A stretch of 41,522 nt of DNA from Trichomonas tenax (Eukaryota > Parabasalia > Trichomonadida > Trichomonadidae), in assembly GCA_023091735.1 (NCBI GenBank), contig JALKBU010000419.1, positions 1-41,522 of the forward strand. Direction: 5' to 3'. Shown piece after piece: positions 29,805-37,405 of the stretch. The position numbers were made by a program, and so were the translations under genes. The notes under the pieces were generated by a model, which was not told the origin of the DNA, did no database searches, and worked only from the letters and a program-made list of their open reading frames with translations. Every line of letters starts with the position of its first letter. The first letter of the stretch is position 1.

Positions 29805-29812
29805 TCACTTTT
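29805..29812 (+). promoter_or_regulatory. ARPC1: initiator TCACTTTT of ARPC1
   Basis: TCACTTTT lies 18 bases before the ATG at 29831 and fits the trichomonad initiator. It is identical to the sequence before the UBL-UBA pseudogene at 520. Confidence 0.55.
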
Positions 29813-29830
29813 GGAGAGAAATCATATTTT

Positions 29831-30952
29831 ATGGCATATCCACTCGATCTCGTTAACGCCCCGATCTCATGCCACGCATGGAATAAGGACAATTCGATGC
29901 TCGCCATTTGCCCGAATACCGGCGACCTTTTACTTTACAAAGTCACTGGAAAGAAATTCGAATTAGTTGACACACTTTCAGAACACACACAAGTTATTTC
30001 CTCTATTGACTGGTGCTTCGCCACAGATAAAATCGTCACATGCTCCCATGATAGAAACGCGTACGTATGGTCATATGATGCAAATGAAAAGACATGGCGC
30101 AGGGACCTCGTTATCCTGAAGCTTAAGCGCGCTGCCACATACGTTAAATGGCTTCCAGACGGAAATTCTTTCATCGTCGCAACAGGAACAAACAAGGCTC
30201 GCGTTTGCACTTTCGACCCAAGTGAAAACATGTGGAAATCTCGCACAATCAACCACAAGGCACCAACAGGTCTCGTTCTCGATATAATGCCAGACGGTGT
30301 TCATTTCATTCTTTCTACCACAGATCGCCGCTGCTACTACTTGACAGCTGACGAAGATGAGGCTTACGAGCTCGGCAAGAAGAACGCTAAGAAGGATAAG
30401 GGCAGTAAGGACTCCAAGAAGCCGCAATACGTCGTTAACTCATTCCAGTCTCAAGGATGGGCTAACTGCTGCGCTATTTCTCCATCTGGAAACTGGATCG
30501 CTTATTCCTCTCAGGATGCTTACATCCGCTTCGTCAAGAAGGAGGAATTCGAAATTTGCGATGCTCCAGTTCATAAAATTAACATTAACGGTCTCCCACT
30601 CCTCTCTATCGCTTTCCTCAGCGAGACAGCTCTCATCGGTGCTGGTTTCGACTGCCAGCCACGTCTCTTCTACCTCGACGGAGCTGAATGGGTTGATCTC
30701 GGCCTTATCGACACAGCCGAAGTACGTGAGTCCTCTGGTGGTGCTGCTAAGGGTGGCCTCGCTTCCAAGATGGCTGCTTTCGGCGGCAAGGCTCAGCCAG
30801 CTGCTGGTTCGAACAATACAATCCACAATAACATTATCCTCGGTATCCGCGTTCGTAATGATGCTTTCACTACATGCTCTAACGACGGAAGGATTGGCGT
30901 TTGGCCGTTTGATGCTATCAAGAAGGCTTTCAGCGGCAAGAATCTCTTCTAA
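29831..30952 (+). CDS. ARPC1: Arp2/3 complex subunit 1 (p41/ARPC1), WD40 protein
   Basis: A 373-aa WD40 propeller beginning with the ARPC1 signature: a short N-terminus, ISCHAWNKDNSMLAICPN in blade 1, then HTQVISSIDW, IVTCSHDRNAYVW and AATYVKWLPDGNSFIVATG in blades 2-3. GWANCCAISPSGNWIAYSSQD forms blade 5 (split here as GWANCCAISPSG and NWIAYSSQD). A Gly/Ala-rich loop (about 300-335, GGAAKGGLASKMAAFGG) precedes the last blade, TCSNDGRIGVWPF, as in other ARPC1 proteins, where this insert contacts Arp2/3 activators or actin. The protein is part of the seven-subunit complex that nucleates branched actin, central to the amoeboid adhesion of trichomonads. The length is normal. Strong use of C-ending codons suggests high expression. 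The stop TAA is followed by A (TAAA), a possible polyadenylation cue. ATG chosen by initiator and N-terminal match. Confidence 0.95.
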   Translation: MAYPLDLVNAPISCHAWNKDNSMLAICPNTGDLLLYKVTGKKFELVDTLSEHTQVISSIDWCFATDKIVTCSHDRNAYVWSYDANEKTWRRDLVILKLKRAATYVKWLPDGNSFIVATGTNKARVCTFDPSENMWKSRTINHKAPTGLVLDIMPDGVHFILSTTDRRCYYLTADEDEAYELGKKNAKKDKGSKDSKKPQYVVNSFQSQGWANCCAISPSGNWIAYSSQDAYIRFVKKEEFEICDAPVHKININGLPLLSIAFLSETALIGAGFDCQPRLFYLDGAEWVDLGLIDTAEVRESSGGAAKGGLASKMAAFGGKAQPAAGSNNTIHNNIILGIRVRNDAFTTCSNDGRIGVWPFDAIKKAFSGKNLF

Positions 30953-31142
30953 AGATAATTAATTTGCGATACACTATAATACTTTTAAGTAAAGTCTACT
31001 TTATATACATGATTTTGAAAATTATTTTCAATACCAGAAAAACTAAGTCATTTTATCATTTCATATACCTTTTATATCGACAATAAAATTCATTGGTAGT
31101 GCTAAATTGATTATTTTATAACCTTCGAAAGTTGACAAAATA

Positions 31143-31167
31143 AATGTTTGCAAAGAATGCAAACATT
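31143..31167. repeat. inverted repeat over the ATG of array copy 1
   Basis: AATGTTTGCA (31143-31152), loop AAGAA, TGCAAACATT (31158-31167): a perfect 10-bp stem containing the ATG. Matching repeats occur in copy 2 (31895-31919, one G-U pair), copy 3 (32506-32531, 8-bp arms with one G-U) and copy 6 (34543-34566, perfect 8-bp arms). Confidence 0.65.
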
Positions 31168-31774
31168 TTCACGAAATGATAGAGATTATTTGATCCTCAA
31201 TGGATCATTGTATCTCAAGATATTTTATCATGATGTGTCTGCAGGATATTTCACTCAAGAAACAGCAAAATATAATCCTGATAATCCTAAGTTGTTCTCT
31301 ATACTATCAACTATAAATGATGATTATAAAGAGAATGGAAAGTTTACATTTTTGTTATACTTTGAAGATAGAAATGTTTATAATGTCTAGAAACAAAGTT
31401 TGAATCCTATCTATGATATCGAAATAGTTAATAATAGTCATTATAATGCAACGGGCTTTGAGCCTGTTGTTACAAGGGGAGTCCCATATTGGCCTAAAGA
31501 ATGTGAATGGAGTGGTATGAGGAAATCCAAAAATTCAGCTACATTTCTTGATGGATGTATTGGAAACAGTTTATGGTGGTACTCTATAGGGATGACATCG
31601 TCAGGTATTGGATGGACTTCTCCTGATGGTTCGTTGATTCCGGGCTTTAACAAACCATCTAGGGAAGCGTATATGTATGTTAAAATTCCAAATACCAACA
31701 TATGGGAATTAATGGAAACAAAGTCACATATAATAACATTCCCAGCTCTATTACCTATTTTTGTCACTCTGTGA
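31157..31774 (+). pseudogene. array copy 1: trichomonad array family protein, one internal stop
   Basis: The frame reads NDRDYLILNGSLYLKIFYHD, then GYFTQETAKYNPDNPKLFS, KFTFLLYFED and NVYNV. A TAG at 31388-31390 replaces the Trp codon that copies 2 and 3 keep. Then NPIYDIEIVNNSHYNATGFEPVV, W.GM, LDGCIGN, WWYSIGMTSSG, IPGFNKPSREAYMYVKIP and a hydrophobic C-terminal tail follow in the same frame (segments longer than 20 residues shortened). A family ATG at 31144-31146 lies in a different frame. The pattern resembles a two-module secreted domain (F.HD..GYFT ... W..GL..DG...WYSIG..IPGFN ... VKIP) seen in lectin-like proteins of protists and invertebrates; I cannot name it securely. Only one stop breaks it, so decay is recent or the stop is read through. 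Confidence 0.65.
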
Positions 31775-31896
31775 ATTAATTAAATATATTTATAAAAGAG
31801 CATATATTGAATAGATTATTTAAAGAGTATCAAGGCAATAATAACCTTAATTTCATACAAAAGTATCAAGGACCAAGATTAAAAACTGCCACAAAA

Positions 31897-32477
31897 TGTT
31901 TGCATTCTTTGCAAATATTTTCTGATAACAATAGAGAATACTGGTATCTGAATGGATCAATATATCTTAGGATATTCTACCATAACATTGCAGGTGGATA
32001 TTTCACAAAGGATAAAGCCAAGTTAAATCTTGATAATCCAAATTTATTCTCTTTAATCTTAACAATCGATGATAGCTATCAAGAAGATTGAAAATTTACA
32101 TTTTTGTTGTGCTATGATGATAAGAGTGTCTATAATGTTTGGCGACAAACTCCGAATTCTATTTATGTTGTTGAAGTTATAACAGTAGTCATTATAATGC
32201 TACTGGATTTGAACCAATTGTCACAAAATTTACATCTGAAGATCTAAAATGTGTATGGGGAGGGCTGGTACTCTCTGGTATTGAAGAAACGCTGATTGAC
32301 GGATGTGTCGGGTACGTAGCCTTTTATTATTCTATTGGTTTTATAACATCAACCTGGAATAATGGATATATTCCCGGATAAGCTTCTTTGTATGTGAAAA
32401 TTCCATTTCCACAAATATGTGATGATATAGGAACAAAATCTAAACAAACGCTATTTTATGCTTTTCTTGCATTGTAG
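31897..32477 (+). pseudogene. array copy 2: decayed
   Basis: It begins with ATGTTTGCATTC within the inverted repeat, then NNREYWYLNGSIYLRIFYHN and GYFTKDKAKLNLDNPNLFS in another frame. A TGA (32089-32091) follows, then a readable segment with intact NVWRQTPNS. A one-base loss occurs near 32178. Then YNATGFEPIVTKFTSED and a short deletion that leaves IPG, a TAA, then ASLYVKIPFPQICDDIG. Several stops and frame changes make it a pseudogene. Its 3' end overlaps the start I allow for copy 3. Confidence 0.7.
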
Positions 32478-33129
32478 TTTATTTAAGGTTATAAAATTGA
32501 CAAAAAATGTTTGGGTAATTTCACAAATATTTTTCCAGAATAACAGAGAATACTTATATATCAATGATTCTCTATTTCTCAAGATATTTTATCACGACAT
32601 ATCAGCAGGCTATTTTACGAAAGAAACAGTAAAATACAACCCAAATAACCCGAAACTTTTCTCTATAATATCAACAATTAATGATGTTTATAAAGAACAT
32701 AATAAATTTACATTCCTTCTTTATTATAATGATAAAAATACATATAACATATGGCGCCTAAGTTTTAATCCTATCGATGATGTCGAAGTCATTAACGACA
32801 GTTACTATAGTGCAGTTGGATTTGAGCCAATTGTATCCAAATTCACTTGGCAAAATGATGATTCTTGTCGATGGAGAGGATTAGTTCGCTCTATGCAAGA
32901 TGTAACGTTGCTTGATGGCTGTCTAGGGAAAGGTGCTTGGTATTATTCAATAGGAAATACAAGTTCTGGAACATGGTGGGGTGATGGGCTCATACCAGGA
33001 TTTAATAAAGCTTCGCGCGAAGCTTCATTATGTGTAAAAATACCAGATTTTTATAAATGCGCTAATGTTGAAACCAAATCCCGATTATATTCATTACCTG
33101 CATTATTTCCTCTTTTGATTACTTTCTAA
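32458..33129 (+). CDS. array copy 3: the only open copy of the family
   Basis: 223 codons without a stop. Family homology begins at about residue 20 (SQIFFQNNREYLYINDSLF), so the N-terminal MLFLHCSLFKVIKL comes from the decayed 3' end of copy 2 and may not be native; the family ATG at 32507 is out of frame here. Conserved blocks follow: KIFYHDISAGYFTKETVKYN, FTFLLYYNDKNTYNIWR, YYSAVGFEPIVSKFTW, CRWRGLVRS, TLLDGCLGKGAWYYSIG, GLIPGFNKASREASLCVKIP and a hydrophobic tail (LYSLPALFPLLITF). No clear signal peptide is seen in this frame. Probably a surface or secreted protein by analogy with its layout; function unknown. It may itself be a non-functional copy lacking a proper start. Confidence 0.5.
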   Translation: MLFLHCSLFKVIKLTKNVWVISQIFFQNNREYLYINDSLFLKIFYHDISAGYFTKETVKYNPNNPKLFSIISTINDVYKEHNKFTFLLYYNDKNTYNIWRLSFNPIDDVEVINDSYYSAVGFEPIVSKFTWQNDDSCRWRGLVRSMQDVTLLDGCLGKGAWYYSIGNTSSGTWWGDGLIPGFNKASREASLCVKIPDFYKCANVETKSRLYSLPALFPLLITF

Positions 33130-33262
33130 TATATTAGAGTTTTATTTTTGCCATTGGTTAAACAACTGATGTAAGCCTACAAAAAAATAATATAATGGAT
33201 AAATATTAACCTTTAGTGTATTAGCAAAAGTGTCACTGACCAAGGCTAAAAATTGACGCAAA

Positions 33263-33440
33263 ATGTTGTTTTCATTCTTTGTTTCTCCGATTTTTGGGGC
33301 TCGGTTGAACATTTAACACGATATCTCGTGAAACTTCTCTATTTGTTAAAATTCCAGATCCCAAAATATGTGCAAACATTGGAACAAAAACGAATTTTAT
33401 ATACTTTCAATCACTTTTCCTTGTTTTTCTTTCCTTATAA
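33263..33440 (+). pseudogene. array copy 4: internally deleted
   Basis: The family leader (TTGACGCAAAATG, then MLFSFFVSPIF) is joined directly to the last part of the family: a diverged GLIPGFN equivalent, then SRETSLFVKIPDPKICANIG and a hydrophobic end with TAA at 33438-33440. About 450 bases of the middle are missing. MLFSFFVS is the most signal-peptide-like leader in the array. Confidence 0.6.
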
Positions 33441-33509
33441 AATATTTTCAATATTTTTTTTTCCATTAAACTTTTAAGGTTCCTTGAAGAATCTTGGTTG
33501 TATGCGAGC

Positions 33510-33790
33510 TGCATTTCATATTTGTGGAAATACAAAACGATATACGCCTTAATATTGAATCTTATTTTCCATTATATCAACAACAGATGATAGCTATAAA
33601 GAATTAAGAAAATTTGACGACAAAAGCATTTGCAATGTTTGGCGATAATGTTTGAATCCAGTTTGGGAGTTTGAAGTCATAAATAACAGCCTCTACAATG
33701 CCACTGGATTTGAACAAATTGCCACAAAATTTCCATGGCCTTGGAGTAGTTTAATGCTTTCATATAGACCGAAATGCATATGGAATTCTA
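33510..33790 (+). pseudogene. array copy 5, 5' part: middle fragment
   Basis: Diverged GYFTK...YTP sequence leads into LFSIISTTDDSYKE, then ICNVWR, a TAA in place of the next codon, CLNPVWEFEVINNSLYNATG and FEQIATKF. Homology stops near 33750-33790, where the inverted F5/8-C relic begins. The family's C-terminus resumes at 34381. Confidence 0.6.
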
Positions 33791-33836
33791 ATTTAATAAT
33801 TAACTCAAATTAAATTGCCAAAGTAATTATGTTTCA

Positions 33837-34380
33837 TTATTCAAAAATTAAAATAAAAACTTCAATAGGAACTTTGATGTCTATAAATCTATGGCAAAAG
33901 CGTTTTATATTAGGTTCATTATGTAAAGAAGTACTTCCTAAAACAAAAGTACCAAATATATCAAATTGATACAAATACATTAAATATCTCCCATTAGAAT
34001 TTTCTCCTATTTGAGTAACTTTAAAATAGGAATATCCAGTAGATGACATTACTCCAAGATACAATGTTTGACCATAAAAATTTTGATTTCCTTTAGACTG
34101 TTCATCAAGTAAAGTCCATGTTTTATTATCATTCGACCCTTCAAATTTCCAACTACACATTCCATCATTCCCTTTTGAACTTTTTAATAAATAACTTGTT
34201 GAAATTATTTTATAATCTATGATTTGAAATGTAAATGAATTATTCACTTGTGAAAATGTACCCCATGCCACAGGAATTTCTGGTCTTTTTAATACATCAT
34301 TTATAGGAGGTCGAGCTTGGTCAAATGGAGGGGAATATCCAATAATTAAATTAGGTGATGATACATAAAAACTACTTAAC
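33837..34380 (-). pseudogene. F5/8-type-C-like relic inserted in copy 5
   Basis: On the minus strand, open from the boundary: LSSFYVSSPNLIIGYSPP, RPPINDVLKRPEIPVAWG, NNSFTFQIIDYKIISTSYLL, CSWKFEGSNDNKTWTLLDEQ, LYLGVMSSTGYSYFKVTQIG and YLYQFDIFGTF. The SW.FEGSND..TW..LD and closing Q.D.FG strands are typical of F5/8 type C (discoidin-like) domains. The frame formally starts at an ATG at 34439, but its first 20 residues are antisense to the array copy-5 C-terminus and are therefore not native. So this is a 5'-truncated domain without its own start. Confidence 0.65.
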
Positions 34381-34452
34381 ATTTGTAATATAGAAACAAA
34401 ATCTCGATTATTTTCCCTTCCTTTGCTATTTTCTATCATGATTACTTTATAG
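34381..34452 (+). pseudogene. array copy 5, 3' part: C-terminal fragment
   Basis: ICNIETKSRLFSLPLLFS then IMITL and TAG. This matches the end of copy 3 (KCANVETKSRLYSLPALFPL). It is on the + strand directly after the inverted F5/8-C relic. It therefore marks the far side of the insertion in copy 5. Confidence 0.65.
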
Positions 34453-34543
34453 TATATTACTTTGACAAGTGGCTGTATAAATGAAATTTATTCGATATAG
34501 AATAGAAGTTTTAATGATGAAGAGGTTAAAAGTTGACATAAAA

Positions 34544-35146
34544 ATGTTTGTTTGATTGCAAACATTTTTCCGCAATGATAGAAAATATTGGTACTTAAAT
34601 GGATCATTTTATTTTAAAATATTTTATCATGATCTATCAGCAGGTTATTTCGCAAAAGAGACTGCAAAATATAATCCTAATAATCAAAAATTATTATCCA
34701 TCATCTCTACTATAAATGATGACTATAAGGAAGATGGAAAATTCACTTTCTTATTATAATATGAAGATAAAAAGGTTTATAATGTTTGATGACAAAGTTT
34801 GAACCCAATTTATGATATTGAAACTATCAATCACAGTTATTATAACGCAATAGGATTTGAACCTGTTGTTACGAAATTCACAAATGATGGATTTAAGAAC
34901 TACTATTGGAGAGGATTAAGACTTTCAGGAAATGACTATTCTCTTAATGGATGCATAGGCTATGATGACTGGTGGTATGCTATTGGCATGACCAGCAGTG
35001 AGAAAATATGGCAGAATGGAAACATTCCTGGATTTTCTAAAGAATCGAAAGAGGCTTATTTATTCGTAAAAGTAAAAAATCCGAATATATGTGAGAATAC
35101 TCACTCACTAATTACATCAATGCAGACAATATTACCATTTTATTGA
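34544..35146 (+). pseudogene. array copy 6: in frame from family ATG, four stops
   Basis: ATG 34544 is in frame with the body here, unlike in other copies, but the fourth codon is TGA. Then LQTFFRNDRKYWYLNGSFYF, KIFYHDLSAGYFAKETAKYN and FTFLL follow. A TAA at 34757-34759 replaces a Tyr codon, and two adjacent TGA codons (34787-34792) replace the Trp-Arg pair. The rest is open: NPIYDIETINHSYYNAIG, FEPVVTKFTNDGF, WRGLRLSGND, LNGCIGYDDWWYAIGMTSSE, IPGFSKESKEAYLFVKVKNP and an end lacking the usual hydrophobic tail. No frameshift occurs in about 600 bases. Confidence 0.7.
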
Positions 35147-35213
35147 ATTTATAAAGAAATATATTTATATTAAAACATAAACTATTATAAAAATTTTATT
35201 GGGAAATAACCTA

Positions 35214-35745
35214 TTACAAAAAATATTTTGTATTGAGTTTAGCGCATAAAAGAGGACTATTTCCTGAAACAAAAGTACCAAATACATCAAACTGATATAA
35301 ATTCAATATATATCTCCGATTTGATTTTTTACCTAGTTGCGTAACTTTAAAATAAGAATATCCAACAGAAGACATTACTCCAAGATATAAATTTTCACCA
35401 TAAAAATTTTGATTTAGACTGATCATCAAGCAAACCCCATGTTTTATTATCATTTGAAGCTTAGAATATCCAATTACACATTCCATCATTCTGTATTGCA
35501 CTTGTTAATAAATAGCTGGTGGGGATTATTTTATAATTCAATACACGGAATGTGAATGAATTATTTACCTGGGATAATGCAGCCCACCATATCGTAATTT
35601 TCAGTCGTTTTAATACATCAATTAAAGGTGATCGAGATGTGTCATCTGGAGGGGAATAAGCAGCTACTAAATTAGGATATGATGCATAAAAACTACTTAA
35701 TGCACCATTGAATGCCCAATTTCCAGAAAATATAAAATATCAATA
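35214..35745 (-). pseudogene. second F5/8-type-C-like relic
   Basis: A diverged sister of the relic at 33837: LSSFYASYPNLVAAYSPPDD, LIDVLKRLKITIWWAALSQV, NNSFTFRVLNYKIIPTSYLL, then CNWIF, a stop, SNDNKTWGLLDDQSK, a frame change near 35415, LYLGVMSSVGYSYFKVTQLG and NLYQFDVFGTF. It follows copy 6 on the opposite strand. The homologous part begins at the same residue (LSSFY) as the other relic, suggesting that both share one ancestral copy. Confidence 0.65.
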
Positions 35746-36200
35746 AAAGAGCATGTCACTTTTAATAACCTTAATAAAACGTCATTGCAAAGTCACTTTT
35801 GGTGATTCTTGCTTCTCGTTGAAGCCTGCTCACCATACTTGCACCACAGATACTCCATCCTGTGGATATGATAAGAGTCTTAAGCCGAGTCGATTCAAGT
35901 TGGCCAGCATGAGATACAAATCAAAGTCTGTCAAAACAACGAAACTGACAGAATCCAGTTGACACACGATAACTTGGCTATAGCAATTGCATATTACGTT
36001 GTCAAATCATATCTCGAAAAATTTCAAAATAATGCAAACCTTCGATTTCATCTTTTTATCAACTAACACGGATTTTTAGCGACAGCCAAAGCCGAAGCAG
36101 CGTAGATCCTACCAAATCTCCGTATTACAGCAATCATGGGCTTGTTTTTAAATATTGCCAATTTTTAAGAACACGCTTCCATGATACACACTACTGGATT
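35746..36200. other. slightly GC-richer stretch with coding-like relics
   Basis: On the minus strand 35830-36006 is open for 59 codons: SFVVLTDFDLYLMLANLNRL and GLRLLSYPQDGVSVVQVW, then TGA. Further 5' on the same strand a 24-aa ORF (36063-36137) reads RFGRIYAASALAVAKNP. The + strand frame 35753-35962 overlaps the first and looks like its shadow. Base composition is richer in G and C than its surroundings, as if from a coding gene or transposon. The family is not recognised. Confidence 0.3.
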
Positions 36201-37375
36201 TTTGTTTTCCTATATGTGTTAGGCATGTTAGCTTCTATTTAAGTGTTCTATTTCAATAATATAAAATTCGCAAAAAAATTTGTCAATTTATTGGCTATTA
36301 CTCGGGATAGTTACATTTCTAACGTGGGTTAGAATATTGTTTCATTACATACATAAGACTATTTATACTTTTCAATGTTCAAAAAAAATTCAAACATCCT
36401 ATAGCTAACATTTATATCTTGAATTGAAATTACATACGTTGGGAGAATATGTCCAATTGAAGAAACCGATGGATATCCAAAATATATATATTCCTATTTT
36501 AGGTTTTTATCATATCTTTGAATAAACATGTTTTATAGCTCAAATATGCTGTTTTTTCTATATATTCTATATATAAAATGCATATTGTCAGTTGATCTAT
36601 ATATGTGCATTTGATTTTTTGCGTGAATATTTTGGGCTGTAATTCATTATACAATAAGATAGTATTCATTAGAAGAAACAAATAATGTAAATCCAATGAT
36701 ATTAAAGACGAGCTCGATTAATTTAATAATGCAAAATATCGAAAAGTATATTTATACGCACTTACTATACACAAATCATACAGCGTAACGCAGTTAATGT
36801 ATTTGTGAGTTAGTTGTTTCTTAAAATCAAATTGTTGTATTTCGCATATATTATAAACGTGCATCATTGTGAGATTTGAGTATTCTGAATAGTGATTTTG
36901 CATAGGGATGCTGATGTGTATCATTGTAGCGTATCAGATCTTCTCAATACGCACTGTAGAAAAAGATAACTTTTTTGAGATTTCGGTCTTACCGACAATG
37001 ACGTGCTTGGATGGTGGTATTGATACATATAGAATATAGAGCATAAGTCAATAAGAGATAACACCATGGTTTCAAACTGGAACAAAGATGCGATTTGTAT
37101 CTCGGTAACCAGAATGAAAATTATGATTTTCTTTGATGAAATCAAAGATACAAAAGGACTTAAAGAAGAATATGATGTTAAATCAACAAACATTTTATCC
37201 GACCGAACAAAAAGTGAGATTGAATAGTTTACAGTTGAGTCAAGTTGCGGAAAGGTGACAGGTCTCAATAAAACCTTAATACAAAAGGGTTATTTCACCA
37301 ATTGCCCTTAAAAATTATAAAAATAGGGGTTGGTTTTATCAGACCCTGTTTTAATAAAGAGGGGCCGACTGCAAA
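36201..37375. other. intergenic region upstream of the kinase
   Basis: About 1.2 kb, mostly AT-rich and non-coding. A 53-codon + frame at 37066-37227 (MVSNWNKDAICIS ... FDEIKDTKGLKEEYDVK ... SDRTKSEIE) is hydrophilic and could be a small gene or a gene fragment. The minus frame over the same bases (36921-37268) is more likely its shadow. TTTCACCAATTG at about 37294 is a possible initiator for the kinase. Confidence 0.35.
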
Positions 37376-37405
37376 ATGACCCTGCATTTTATAATTATAC
37401 TTTAA
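37376..37405 (+). promoter_or_regulatory. nine-codon upstream ORF overlapping the kinase start (TAATG)
   Basis: ATG 37376 opens a frame of nine codons (MTLHFIIIL). Its TAA (37403-37405) shares its last A with the ATG of the kinase. If the mRNA starts upstream, this arrangement could tune kinase translation by termination and reinitiation. Confidence 0.4.

Noticed and set aside
30357..30962. 201-aa plus-strand frame inside ARPC1
   Set aside because: A shadow in another frame of a strongly conserved gene with C-ending codons; Ser/Leu/Arg-rich without domains.
31807..32091. 94-aa ORF taken as a separate gene
   Set aside because: Its first 35 residues come from inter-copy DNA; the rest is array copy 2.
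36061..36080. ACTAACACGG resembling the trichomonad 3' intron signal ACTAACACACAG
   Set aside because: It lacks the terminal ACAG, no matching 5' splice motif was seen upstream, and no gene spans it.
37066..37227. Similarity of the 53-aa ORF (SDRTKSE) to a minus-strand stretch at about 28,350-28,440 (SDILSERRR)
   Set aside because: Only a handful of matching residues; the latter lies antisense to a Ser-rich frame. Too weak to claim homology.
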